Shown here: one piece after another, positions 35,259-42,191 of the stretch
How the letters are laid out: every line of letters begins with the position of its first letter
Numbering within the stretch: the stretch's first letter is position 1
Assembly (NCBI GenBank): GCA_018374635.1
Contig: JAHAEW010000001.1
Coordinates: forward strand, 49,490-113,489
Source: Clostridiales bacterium
Lineage (GTDB): Bacteria; Bacillota; Clostridia; Oscillospirales; Oscillospiraceae
DNA length: 64,000 nt
Reading direction: 5' to 3'
Program-made: the position numbers and the translations under genes
Notes under the pieces: generated by a model
The model's database searches: none
What the model saw: the letters and a program-made list of their open reading frames with translations, nothing else
Told to the model about the DNA's origin: nothing

Positions 35259-35280
35259 TACAACAATAGACTATCATTCA
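35245..35280. other. Left attachment junction (attL) of the prophage
   Basis: Host coding homology ends near 35258 and the serine recombinase gene ends at 35278 on the reverse strand, so the crossover lies in between or just at GGCGGACC (35250-35257). Large serine recombinases use a 2-base core, so a long duplicated core is not expected. The partner attR is outside the window. Confidence 0.65.
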
Positions 35281-36741
35281 AGCGAAAAAAATACGATAGT
35301 AGATCTGGATGCAGTTGGACGCCTTATCGAACACGCATTTCTCCACCGCGTCATGGACGGCCTTCTTCTTGGCGTCCAGCGTGGACTTGGGATCGGTCAG
35401 GACCGCGATGCACTGCTGGATGTTCTTCCGCAGAATGGCCTCCGCTTTTTGGGGGTCTTCCGGCCGGTCCAATTCTTCCAAACGCTTGGAAATATGGGCG
35501 GCCTGTTCCTCCAGCGCGGCCTTGGCGGCGCCGTAGCTGGACAGATCCTCCACGCCGGCAAGGTAGGCCTCCCGCAGGCGGGCCAGCTTGGCGTTGAGCT
35601 GCTTCTGCTGCTCCTGGAGCATGGCGGCCTCGTCGATCTGCTCCGGCCGGGACCGGACGATGGAATAGGACAGGGGAGCGGCCCCCTCCGCGTCGTACCG
35701 CATCCGGGAGAGGATCATGCCCTTCAGCTTTTCGTCCGAGATGTGCTGAGAGGTCTTGCAGCCGCCCCGGACATAGTTGTTGCACTTCCAGTAATGGGGC
35801 TTGGAAAAAATGAGCGTGGTGCCGCAGGAGGCGCATCGGACCAGCCCGGTCACCCAGTCCCGGTTCTCGGACAGGGGCCGGCCGTGGTATTTGTGCTGCG
35901 CTTTGACCTGGGCCATCCGGGCCTGCACGGCGTCCCACAGCTCCTGCGAGATGAGCGGCTCGTGCTGGGCGTCCGAGAGGATGATGTTCTCGTTGGTAAA
36001 ATCCCGGCGGGTCCGTCCGGCGGGATTCCACCGCAGCTTTCCGATGTAGGCCGGGTTGCGGAGGATATACTCCACCGTGCGGTTCTCGAAACGGCCGCCC
36101 CGGTGGGTCTTGGCCCCCAGGGAATTGAGCCACTTGGCCAGGGGGAACAGGCCCTCTCCATCCCGGAAGCGCTGAAAGAGCGACTGCACCAGCGCGGCCT
36201 CCTCGGGGACCGGGACCAGGACATTGTGCTCCACCCGGTAGCCGAAGGGAGGCGTGCTCTGGAGCCCGCCCCGGCGGGCCTTCTCCGTCATGCCGCGCTT
36301 GACCTCCTCGGCCAGATTGATGGAATAATACTCATCCATGGCCTCGATGATGGCCTCCATGAGGATGCTGGTCTTGTCATCGGTGAGGGGTTCGCTGATG
36401 GAGATGACCTCGATGCCCAGCTGCCGCCGGAGCATGGACTTGTAGACGATGCTGTCCTCCCGGTTGCGGGCGAAGCGGGAGAACTTCCAGAGGAGCACCG
36501 CGTCAAAGGGCTTGGGTTTGGTCTTGGCCAGGCCGATCATCTGCTGAAAGGCCTGGCGCTTTCCCGTGTGCTTGCCGCTGATGCCCTCGTCCAGAAAGAC
36601 AAATTCGTTGGGGATGATATAGCCGTGGGCCGCGGCATACTTCCGGATCTCGACCAGCTGGGCGTCCGGGGAGTATTCGGCCTGATCCTCCGTGGAGACC
36701 CGGATATAGGCCGCGGCGATCTGGTAGTTCCGGCCGCTCAT
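35278..36741 (-). CDS. Large serine recombinase (prophage integrase)
   Basis: A 487-residue recombinase that cuts and joins attP and attB with a serine nucleophile. The resolvase domain (about residues 7-150) has S16 in AYIRVSTEDQ, the arginines of KFSRFARN and the GISGKHTGKR loop. The recombinase domain (about 160-270) has PPFGYRV and NPAYIGKLRW. The zinc ribbon is CASCGTT and CNNYVRGGC (about 304-335), followed by a coiled-coil (about 375-440). Its 3' end is 20 bases from the cotJC junction, the usual place for an integrase gene beside its att site. It overlaps the Uma2-like gene by 4 bases. Family members SpoIVCA (skin) and others act in sporulation gene rearrangement. Confidence 0.95.
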   Translation of the reverse strand: MSGRNYQIAAAYIRVSTEDQAEYSPDAQLVEIRKYAAAHGYIIPNEFVFLDEGISGKHTGKRQAFQQMIGLAKTKPKPFDAVLLWKFSRFARNREDSIVYKSMLRRQLGIEVISISEPLTDDKTSILMEAIIEAMDEYYSINLAEEVKRGMTEKARRGGLQSTPPFGYRVEHNVLVPVPEEAALVQSLFQRFRDGEGLFPLAKWLNSLGAKTHRGGRFENRTVEYILRNPAYIGKLRWNPAGRTRRDFTNENIILSDAQHEPLISQELWDAVQARMAQVKAQHKYHGRPLSENRDWVTGLVRCASCGTTLIFSKPHYWKCNNYVRGGCKTSQHISDEKLKGMILSRMRYDAEGAAPLSYSIVRSRPEQIDEAAMLQEQQKQLNAKLARLREAYLAGVEDLSSYGAAKAALEEQAAHISKRLEELDRPEDPQKAEAILRKNIQQCIAVLTDPKSTLDAKKKAVHDAVEKCVFDKASNCIQIYYRIFFA

Positions 36742-37316
36742 GCCCCCGCCTCCGGAAAGACCTTGGACAAGTCGACAAAGCAGCCGTCCAGCACTTGGAC
36801 CTTCAGCACATCCCCGGGGGTGCCTAAGTCCTTGGCGGTGTAGTGGCCGTTTTCCAGCACGAAGGACTGGATGCTCCGGGCGGAGGGGTCCACGATCCAG
36901 TATTCCCGCACGCCGGCGCGCTGGTACAGGTTGTACTTGGTCAGGCGGTCGTGCCGCAGGCTGGAGGGGGAGAGGATCTCCACAATCAGATCGGGCGCGC
37001 CCTTGCAGCCCGCCTCATCCAGCTTGTCGCGGTCGCAGACCACGGAGATGTCGGGCTCGACCAGGGTGCGGACATCCTCCGGCCGGTCGCCGGGGCGCTC
37101 AAAGAGGCGTACGGCAAAGGGGGCCGGATAGACCCGGCACTGCTTGCCCTCCAGGTAGTTGGCCAGCTGCCGGGTGAGCTCGGTCAGGATCTCCTGATGG
37201 GCCCGGCTGGGCGGTGCCATCATCACCGGCGCGCCGTCAATGAGCTCGACACGGTCCGGCTCCTCCCAGCCCAGCACATCGGCCAGGGTATAATAAGATT
37301 CTTTGGGGAGCGGCAT
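36738..37316 (-). CDS. Uma2 family (DUF820) restriction-endonuclease-fold protein
   Basis: A 192-residue protein of the Uma2 family, a PD-(D/E)xK nuclease fold of unknown role, rich in cyanobacteria and found in Clostridia. Family stretches: YYTLADVLGWEEPDRVELIDG (residues 7-27), VEPDISVVCDRDKLD (about 86-100) and APDLIVEILSPSS (about 106-118), which carry the predicted catalytic Asp and Glu; the lysine could be K99 or nearby. Its stop overlaps the recombinase start by 4 bases, so the two are translated together. A role as a recombination cofactor is possible but not supported by any motif. AAAGGAGGT precedes the ATG. Confidence 0.85.
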   Translation of the reverse strand: MPLPKESYYTLADVLGWEEPDRVELIDGAPVMMAPPSRAHQEILTELTRQLANYLEGKQCRVYPAPFAVRLFERPGDRPEDVRTLVEPDISVVCDRDKLDEAGCKGAPDLIVEILSPSSLRHDRLTKYNLYQRAGVREYWIVDPSARSIQSFVLENGHYTAKDLGTPGDVLKVQVLDGCFVDLSKVFPEAGA

Positions 37317-37329
37317 AGTAAGACCTCCT

Positions 37330-38562
37330 TTATAGTTTTGCTTTTTCTCCTAACATCAGTTCTTTTTTTATAATTTGAACGGCGAGGTCAATGTTTTTAG
37401 GGGTTCCAAGGGAGAACGGATTCCCCCTTTTTACTGTTTCTTTAAAAACAGAAAGAAAACTATCTATGTTATATGAGCATAGCTTTGAAGATTGTTCCAG
37501 ATTCTTTACTAAATAATAAGTTTGCCCGTCGAGATTTTCCAAATTATATTCTGACATTGTACATATCCATACAAAAAAAGAGAGTGAAAAATATTCAAAG
37601 GATCTTTTTACATTTCCGGTTTCCTTAAAGAATCTTGCCGCTGTTGTGATAGCAGTTTGATACTTTGAACGGTTCCCTGTTTTTACATATTCTTCTATAT
37701 CTGAATCTAATAATTTTCCAAATATCTCATTATTAGATTTGTCTGGCGACAGATTTTTTTCTTTCATCAACCGGTAATAGGAGAGGCCAAGCGAATGCGC
37801 ATCGTTCTCCCTGATGATAGAATATGGCTCCAGTGCCTGAGTCCCCTTCTCTGTAAGACTATATATGTTGATAGGAAACAGCTCTTTGATTAAATCTTCA
37901 TCAAGATTCTGAATAATTCGAGAAATAAGATCACTTTTTTTCCCGGAGACCTTTAATTCTCGCTCTGCCAAGATCGCCTTTAATTCAGGTACTGTCTTTA
38001 GTGCGATCCGCTGCTCAATAGAACCTAATTGAAGATATCCTCCATCAAGCAGCCGACCTAAAGCCGGCCCTACATTCCTCCCGAATGCAGTATCTGAATA
38101 ATAGGACGGAATGATAAAGTCGGTCCTTTTCTTGTTCCAAAACCGCAAGGCTTCAGAGTCTAGATAGCTTAGTTCAGCGTGAGGCGGAGTTGGAATATCG
38201 ACATCTAAATTTTCATCATACTCATCACTCTTTTCTGGAGTGTCGGGAGAAGAATCGCTTAATAAATCATGTATAAATTCAATAGGTTTATCTGGTTCTT
38301 GTTTCTGATATTCTTCCTGAGAAGTATTATTTGCACGAATCTTTGTTGGAACACGCTTTGATTTTTTGGGAGGTGCAGATTTAGAGCGTACAAACAGTAG
38401 TAAAAAGAGAAGCACTAGTCCTGATGAGACTACCCCGACCATTAGATTTCCAAATGTATTGGGGTCCTGCGCTGAAACCCCGAGAATTGCTGCACGATAC
38501 TCGGCGACAGAGAGCATCGCAAAGAAACCAGCCGGGATCAAAAGCCCTTTGTTTCCCTTCAC
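37330..38562 (-). CDS. SAP-domain membrane protein, AT-rich
   Basis: A 410-residue protein I cannot name. Residues about 5-20 and 40-62 are hydrophobic (membrane helices). A charged linker follows (to about 125). Around 190-235 there is a SAP-like helix-extension-helix (LKTVPELKAILAERELKVSGKKSDLISRI), a fold that often binds nucleic acid. The C-terminal 170 residues are helical with no motif I know. The gene is visibly richer in A and T than the host, with many AAA and TTT runs, which suggests separate acquisition. It lies upstream of the Uma2 and recombinase genes on the same strand with a 13-base gap and may be part of the lysogenic operon. Confidence 0.6.
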   Translation of the reverse strand: MKGNKGLLIPAGFFAMLSVAEYRAAILGVSAQDPNTFGNLMVGVVSSGLVLLFLLLFVRSKSAPPKKSKRVPTKIRANNTSQEEYQKQEPDKPIEFIHDLLSDSSPDTPEKSDEYDENLDVDIPTPPHAELSYLDSEALRFWNKKRTDFIIPSYYSDTAFGRNVGPALGRLLDGGYLQLGSIEQRIALKTVPELKAILAERELKVSGKKSDLISRIIQNLDEDLIKELFPINIYSLTEKGTQALEPYSIIRENDAHSLGLSYYRLMKEKNLSPDKSNNEIFGKLLDSDIEEYVKTGNRSKYQTAITTAARFFKETGNVKRSFEYFSLSFFVWICTMSEYNLENLDGQTYYLVKNLEQSSKLCSYNIDSFLSVFKETVKRGNPFSLGTPKNIDLAVQIIKKELMLGEKAKL

Positions 38563-38631
38563 TTTAATACCTCTTTCTGTCCTTTCATTTCATTGAAATT
38601 TTGTCCGCGGTCATGCTACTGAATAATGAAA

Positions 38632-38666
38632 GGGCAGATATATTCTTTCCGCGAATAGACCTGCCC
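38632..38666 (-). terminator. Hairpin between Ltp-repeat and SAP genes
   Basis: 14-base arms GGGCAGATATATTC / GAATAGACCTGCCC with two mismatches and a 7-base loop; a weak T-run follows on the minus strand. It would end transcription from the Ltp-repeat gene. Confidence 0.55.
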
Positions 38667-38700
38667 TCTTACCTATATACCATGGTGCCAATAAGATTTT

Positions 38701-39381
38701 TTAATATCCAACGGAAGAAACTCCGTATTCCGCTTGTTCTGAAGTGAACCCTTCATACAGAAGCTGATCGATCAGGCGCTCTCTGGAAAAAGAAGAGCTG
38801 TTGAGATAGACTTGTGCCTTTTTAGCGGCCTGCTCGTTCCAGTCTGCACCACAGTTATCAATACCATATTGTGCTTCCGCCGGAGTAAAGCCCTCATAAG
38901 TAAGCTGGTTAAACAGACCGCTATAAGAGAACGAAGTCGTCGAAAGATAGTTGAGTGCGGACCCTAACGCCTGTTCGTTCCAATCTGCCCCGCAATTTGC
39001 GACGGCATAAGAGGCCTCCGTATCTGTATACCCTTCAAATTTCAACTGATCGATCAATCCAGACGACGAGAAGTAGGTAAAAGACAGATAATTTTTCGCG
39101 GATGCAAGCGCATTTTTCTGTCCAAGTGTTATAGAGTCATCGATCGGCTGAGGGGTGAGTGGCGGATTACTGTATGAAGCGCTGGTGGGCGGAATCGAGG
39201 GAACCGATACCTGCGATTTTTGGGAAGAAAACAGCTCTAAGAACAGGACAAATATCAGGACAAAGAGGGCCGAAAAGAGAAAGCAGAGAGCCAGCTTTTT
39301 GAAATCAACAGAGTGCTTAGAAGCTCCGCAATTGGGGCAGCAGTTACTATCAAACTCTGTGCCACATCGTTTACAGATCAT
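38701..39381 (-). CDS. Ltp-repeat membrane protein with zinc ribbon (possible superinfection exclusion)
   Basis: A 226-residue protein. The N-terminal zinc ribbon is CKRCG and CPNCG (residues 3-19). One membrane helix follows (about residues 31-52, LALCFLFSALFVLIFVLFLE), then a Ser/Pro-rich linker. Three copies of a repeat of about 44-48 residues follow at about 88-132, 133-179 and 180-226, each with Ala-x-x-YL, FS-x-x-LI/F-x-QL, EG(F/Y)T and YA/G-V/I-x-N/S-x-G. This is the Ltp family helix-turn-helix tandem. In Streptococcus thermophilus phage TP-J34 the Ltp lipoprotein blocks DNA injection by related phages. Here a helix replaces the lipobox. Exclusion activity is inferred by family. Confidence 0.8.
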   Translation of the reverse strand: MICKRCGTEFDSNCCPNCGASKHSVDFKKLALCFLFSALFVLIFVLFLELFSSQKSQVSVPSIPPTSASYSNPPLTPQPIDDSITLGQKNALASAKNYLSFTYFSSSGLIDQLKFEGYTDTEASYAVANCGADWNEQALGSALNYLSTTSFSYSGLFNQLTYEGFTPAEAQYGIDNCGADWNEQAAKKAQVYLNSSSFSRERLIDQLLYEGFTSEQAEYGVSSVGY

Positions 39382-39396
39382 GGAAAAGTATCCCCT

Positions 39397-39591
39397 TCAC
39401 AGTAATTCTTTATGAGCCGAGAATCCGCTGAACCATATTCTGAAGCCGGCGATTAGAATGCAGATCCCAATCAATACGAAAAGTGCGATTTTGGCGTTGC
39501 GCTGAGCCTCTAGCTTCGGATCTGTACCACAATCAGGGCACTTTTTACCACTATATTTACATCCACACGCCGGACACTTTACAAATATCAC
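39397..39591 (-). CDS. Small zinc-ribbon membrane protein
   Basis: 64 residues: an N-terminal ribbon CPACGCKYSGKKCPDCG (about residues 6-22) followed by one membrane helix (about 35-54, IALFVLIGICILIAGFRIWF). The same layout as the Ltp-repeat protein next to it, but without repeats, so they may work together or derive from one ancestor. The two are 16 bases apart on the same strand and probably share a promoter. Function unknown. Confidence 0.65.
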   Translation of the reverse strand: MIFVKCPACGCKYSGKKCPDCGTDPKLEAQRNAKIALFVLIGICILIAGFRIWFSGFSAHKELL

Positions 39592-39637
39592 CCTTTTCTT
39601 AGGATTTCATTGTCTTGTAGAATATTGGAAAAATTTC

Positions 39638-39667
39638 TTGACAAGATACGAACTAATGTTCTATAAT
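39638..39667 (+). promoter_or_regulatory. Rightward promoter of the 35-residue gene
   Basis: TTGACA at 39638-39643 and TATAAT at 39662-39667, 18-base spacer. Confidence 0.75.
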
Positions 39668-39715
39668 AGAGCAAGAAGGATTTCGTATCGTGGAAAATGG
39701 GAGGGAGCTGTACAT

Positions 39716-39823
39716 ATGACGCCAAAAGATGAGTTGATAAAATCTATCATTCGCCTGCTCCAATATGCTGATGAAGACAAACTCAAAAAAATCTATTATT
39801 TTATCCTTGGCATCATCAAATAG
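39716..39823 (+). CDS. Small 35-residue prophage protein
   Basis: MTPKDELIKSIIRLLQYADE followed by DKLKKIYYFILGIIK, a helical, partly amphipathic peptide. ATG 39716 has GGGAGGGAG upstream and a consensus promoter 49 bases before. An upstream in-frame ATG at 39638 lies inside the promoter and was rejected. It points toward the repressor gene, tail to tail. Short proteins of this type (helix of leucine and isoleucine with LKKIYYFI) often sit beside lysogeny repressors; the role is unknown. Confidence 0.55.
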   Translation: MTPKDELIKSIIRLLQYADEDKLKKIYYFILGIIK

Positions 39824-39862
39824 CACATACCTCCGGACCGGTCCATTATGGGCCGGTCTTTT
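39824..39862. terminator. Bidirectional hairpin between the small gene and the repressor
   Basis: GACCGGTCC ... GGGCCGGTCTTTTC: stem GACCGG(T)CC / GGGCCGGTC followed by TTTTCTTTTT, on the plus strand. Placed between two convergent genes. Confidence 0.7.
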
Positions 39863-40244
39863 CTTTTTGCAGGGTATCCATGAACTTCGTGGTAATGCTT
39901 TCGAGCGCTTCCCATTCGTGCTCATCCAACTGTGTGAGCACAGAAATAAGCGTCTGTCGGAAGTCGGGTTTGCTGGAGCTGAGCACATCGCCCATAAAGG
40001 CGGCAATCTCATCGCTCCGGCTCATCTCCACGTACATGGGGCCATCGCCGGTACGAAGCCAGTGCTCAGAAACGTTGAATTCTCTGCAAATATCAGCGAT
40101 AGTGCGATCGCTTGGAGTGCGTTTTCCGCTAGTAAGTTGAGTAACATAAGATTGATCTACTTTGATTTGTTCTGCAAAACGGACTTTTTTTATTCCAAGT
40201 GATGCTATTAGTTCGCTAATGCGTGTTCCGATATCGTCATTCAA
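39846..40244 (-). CDS. Prophage repressor, XRE/cI-like
   Basis: A 132-residue DNA-binding repressor with an N-terminal helix-turn-helix (about residues 6-62: ISELIASLGIKKVRFAEQIK, DQSYVTQLTSGKRTPSDRTI, FNVSEHWLRTGDGPM). A helical C-terminal region (LDEHEWEALESITTKFMD) probably mediates dimerisation. The TTG at 40244 with AAAGGCGGTG upstream is preferred to the longer frame starting at 40295, which would run into the promoter. There is no LexA-like peptidase domain, so induction by RecA cleavage is not expected. It is divergent from the early genes and probably binds the repeats between them. Confidence 0.85.
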   Translation of the reverse strand: MNDDIGTRISELIASLGIKKVRFAEQIKVDQSYVTQLTSGKRTPSDRTIADICREFNVSEHWLRTGDGPMYVEMSRSDEIAAFMGDVLSSSKPDFRQTLISVLTQLDEHEWEALESITTKFMDTLQKEKTGP

Positions 40245-40266
40245 ATTATCACCGCCTTTCGAGTTG

Positions 40267-40295
40267 ATACTATCACAGGAAAATGGCTCTGTCAA
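40267..40295 (-). promoter_or_regulatory. Leftward promoter of the repressor
   Basis: On the minus strand TTGACA (40295-40290) and TAGTAT (40272-40267), 17-base spacer. It overlaps the operator-like repeat GTCAAGA. Confidence 0.65.
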
Positions 40296-40362
40296 GAAAA
40301 TCTAAGAAAACATCTTGACTTAATGAACTCAGTCAATTATAATGATGGCGTAGTCAAGAAAA
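40291..40362. promoter_or_regulatory. Early operator/promoter region
   Basis: The rightward promoter is TTGACT (40315-40320) and TATAAT (40338-40343), 17-base spacer. GTCAAGAAAA is at 40291-40300 and again at 40353-40362; the inverse TCTTGAC is at 40313-40319, covering the -35 box. This is the layout of a genetic switch with repressor sites on both promoters. Confidence 0.7.
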
Positions 40363-40389
40363 TATGTATTTACTAGGAGGTGAATCTAT

Positions 40390-40536
40390 GTGAGCCAGAT
40401 GACGAAAAAGGAGCGCAAGATCATGCAGACCATCTCGGAAGCCGTCAAGACACTGAATGAGGAGCAGCAGGAGCGCTATCTGCTTGTCGTACAGGGTGCG
40501 GCAGCTATGGCCGCCGCCATGCGCTCGGCCAGCTAA
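40390..40536 (+). CDS. Small early protein, 48 residues
   Basis: The first gene rightward of the switch: SQMTKKERKIMQTISEAVK then TLNEEQQERYLLVVQGAAA, a charged helix with a small-residue C-terminus. The GTG start at 40390 lies 8 bases after AGGAGGTGA. An ATG at 40388 is immediately followed by TGA in its frame and cannot be the start. Small proteins of this pattern are common directly after the repressor in Clostridia prophages; the role is unknown. Confidence 0.65.
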   Translation: MSQMTKKERKIMQTISEAVKTLNEEQQERYLLVVQGAAAMAAAMRSAS

Positions 40537-40540
40537 AAAA

Positions 40541-40570
40541 CCCGCCCCGCGCGGCAACACGGAGCGGGGG
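40541..40570 (-). terminator. Terminator of the reverse 120-residue gene
   Basis: On the minus strand a GC-rich stem (CCCCGCTCCGTG ... GCGCGGGGCGGG) followed by TTTTTT. An almost identical hairpin lies at 41079-41108. Confidence 0.8.
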
Positions 40571-40636
40571 GGAGGAGGGGCGCTACTACTTTGAGGAATT
40601 TGTGATTGGCGCTTTTTTGTTGTGGCCGTAAAAGTT

Positions 40637-40999
40637 CTAGAAGCTTTTTACGAGCTCTTGAACGACCCACAGGAGCAAAGCGGAAAGGAACCCGAATATT
40701 CGCTCCTTCCACCGCTCCCTTACGGTCAATGCTGTTTTAGATCTCCACCGTTTGACCTCTATCCGGCCAAAATCGGTAGCCACAAGGTTATCAATAGGTG
40801 GGTCGGTGTAGTTTGACCCAGGAGGAAAGAACGGGGAAAGGTTGGATTTGTGCTCCTTTATGAGCTGGTTTTCCAGCAGGAAGTCCACGGTTTTCAAAAT
40901 CTCAAAGCCGTGTTTCGATACCAGCTCTTCTCGAGACCATCCATCTTTGCAGTCAGCGATATCAGCTAAAACCAACATATCAAACTCCGGTACATTCAT
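40637..40999 (-). CDS. Reverse-strand membrane protein inside the early region
   Basis: A 120-residue protein of unknown function with MNVPEFDMLVLADIADCKDG at the N-terminus, a winged-helix-like middle (WSREELVSKHGFEILKTVDF, LVATDFGRIEV) and one C-terminal membrane helix (about residues 100-117, IFGFLSALLLWVVQEL). The ATG follows AGGAGGTTCTG. It runs against the surrounding early genes and is bracketed by two near-identical hairpins, the pattern of a moron with its own control. The first part could bind DNA; the second would place it at the membrane. Confidence 0.65.
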   Translation of the reverse strand: MNVPEFDMLVLADIADCKDGWSREELVSKHGFEILKTVDFLLENQLIKEHKSNLSPFFPPGSNYTDPPIDNLVATDFGRIEVKRWRSKTALTVRERWKERIFGFLSALLLWVVQELVKSF

Positions 41000-41078
41000 C
41001 ACAGAACCTCCTTTTAAAGCGATTCTATCAGGCCAAGAAGGATCTTGCAATAGAGGAGCATCCGTCCCGACAAAAACA

Positions 41079-41108
41079 CCCCGCCCCGTGCGGCAACACG
41101 GAGCGGGG
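41079..41108 (-). terminator. Second copy of the GC-rich terminator hairpin
   Basis: Matches 40541-40570 almost base for base (CCCCGCCCCGTG on the plus strand versus CCCGCCCCGCG). On the minus strand a TGTTTTTG run follows. It lies upstream of the reverse-strand gene, so it insulates it. Confidence 0.7.
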
Positions 41109-41230
41109 CATGGGTGGAACGGGAAAATCAGGCCCTGTTTCCACCCTCATTATGACAAACCAGAGCGCCGCTGTCAAGGCCCAGAATAGGACGGGCCGGA
41201 GGCGGCATAGCGTGAAGATGAGGTGATACT

Positions 41231-41482
41231 ATGGTAGTTCTGACCACGCCGGAGGGCTGGACCTTCAACTCTCAGGCATTTGTCAACATCAAGGGCCGGT
41301 ATTACGACATGGACGAGATCACCCCAGAGCAGAAGCGCTGGGTCAGTACCATGATCAACGTCCAGGGACTCAACGCGGCATTTGCCGGAGAGCGGGTATA
41401 CCGCCCGGCCGAGCCGCTTCCCCCGCTGGAGGAGGTTTTCCCGGAGTTTGCCGCAGACCCTACAAAAGAAGGAAGGGGGTGA
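41231..41482 (+). CDS. Hypothetical early phage protein, 83 residues
   Basis: MVVLTTPEGWTFNSQAFVNI at the start, then YYDMDEITPEQKRWVSTMIN. Probably a small mixed alpha/beta protein. A GATGAGGTGATAC site precedes the ATG. I do not recognise the family. First of the rightward chain of small early genes after the moron. Confidence 0.6.
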   Translation: MVVLTTPEGWTFNSQAFVNIKGRYYDMDEITPEQKRWVSTMINVQGLNAAFAGERVYRPAEPLPPLEEVFPEFAADPTKEGRG

Positions 41483-41491
41483 GCTTACCAT

Positions 41492-41698
41492 ATGGACCGG
41501 AGAGCACAGGAGTGGTACACCGAGCAGGCAAGAGAAGCGGCTGGGATGGAGGCGGGGATGAGACAGGCCTACATTTTAGGCGTGTTGGAAGCGATCATTC
41601 ATGGCGATCATTTGAAGCCCAAGGAGATCGTGGAAAAGCAGCGGTATTTCCTGGCTGAGGTAAGCAATTTTGAATCGAACCTCAGAGAGGATGGCTGA
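41492..41698 (+). CDS. Hypothetical early phage protein, 68 residues
   Basis: Helical, charged protein (MDRRAQEWYTEQAREAAGM, AYILGVLEAIIHGDHLKPKEI). Follows the 83-residue gene by 9 bases. Family not recognised. Confidence 0.55.
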   Translation: MDRRAQEWYTEQAREAAGMEAGMRQAYILGVLEAIIHGDHLKPKEIVEKQRYFLAEVSNFESNLREDG

Positions 41699-41731
41699 GC
41701 GAAGAGTCTACATAAGAAGGAGAGAAACACC

Positions 41732-41986
41732 ATGTACAGCAAGACAACCAAGGCCATTGTGGCCGACCTGATGGACCTGTCCCTGGAGCACGGCCCCATG
41801 GAGCTGGCCGTCACCGGGGAGACGGAGGACGGGGACTTTATCCCCAGCATCCTCCTGCACACCGCGCCGGAGGTGGTGATCCGATACCTGGCCATGGATA
41901 TGCGGGTGGCAGACCTGCGTCTGGAGGACGGCGGACTCATCATCCTGCCCGCTCCGGACTGCCTGGGAGGTGAGGAGGATGCTTGA
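41732..41986 (+). CDS. Hypothetical early phage protein, 84 residues
   Basis: MYSKTTKAIVADLMDLSLEH then MELAVTGETEDGDFIPSILL, ending with an acidic tail GGEEDA. GAAGGAGAG precedes the ATG. Family not recognised. Overlaps the next gene by 8 bases. Confidence 0.6.
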   Translation: MYSKTTKAIVADLMDLSLEHGPMELAVTGETEDGDFIPSILLHTAPEVVIRYLAMDMRVADLRLEDGGLIILPAPDCLGGEEDA

Positions 41987-42191
41987 GCCCTGCATCCTGG
42001 ACGCCGAGTGGAGCGTCATCCAGCGGGAGGCGGCCGCCGAGCGGGAGCGGCGGGAGGCCGCCCGGAAATACCGCAGCCACAACCGGCAACGCCGCCGGGC
42101 GGCCCGTCTGCGCCGGAAGGCGTATGCCTGCATCGGTGGGCTGCTGCTCCTGACCGTCCTGGCCACCATGGGACTTTCTGTGTGGAGGTGA
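41979..42191 (+). CDS. Small membrane protein with basic helix
   Basis: 70 residues: MLEPCILDAEWSVIQREAAA, then a very basic helix (RREAARKYRSHNRQRRRAA) and a C-terminal membrane helix (about residues 50-68, CIGGLLLLTVLATMGLSVW). GGTGAGGA gives the site for ATG 41979, overlapping the previous gene. The single-pass layout with a cytoplasmic basic segment could tether DNA or RNA to the membrane; this is only a guess. Confidence 0.6.
   Translation: MLEPCILDAEWSVIQREAAAERERREAARKYRSHNRQRRRAARLRRKAYACIGGLLLLTVLATMGLSVWR

Noticed and set aside
35167..36843. Plus-strand open frame of 558 codons continuing from the cotJC start
   Set aside because: It is antisense to the recombinase; the first codons lie in cotJC but in another frame.
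40622..40816. Plus-strand 64-codon frame opposite the reverse membrane protein
   Set aside because: No ribosome site and it is exactly antisense to a gene with a good start and terminator.
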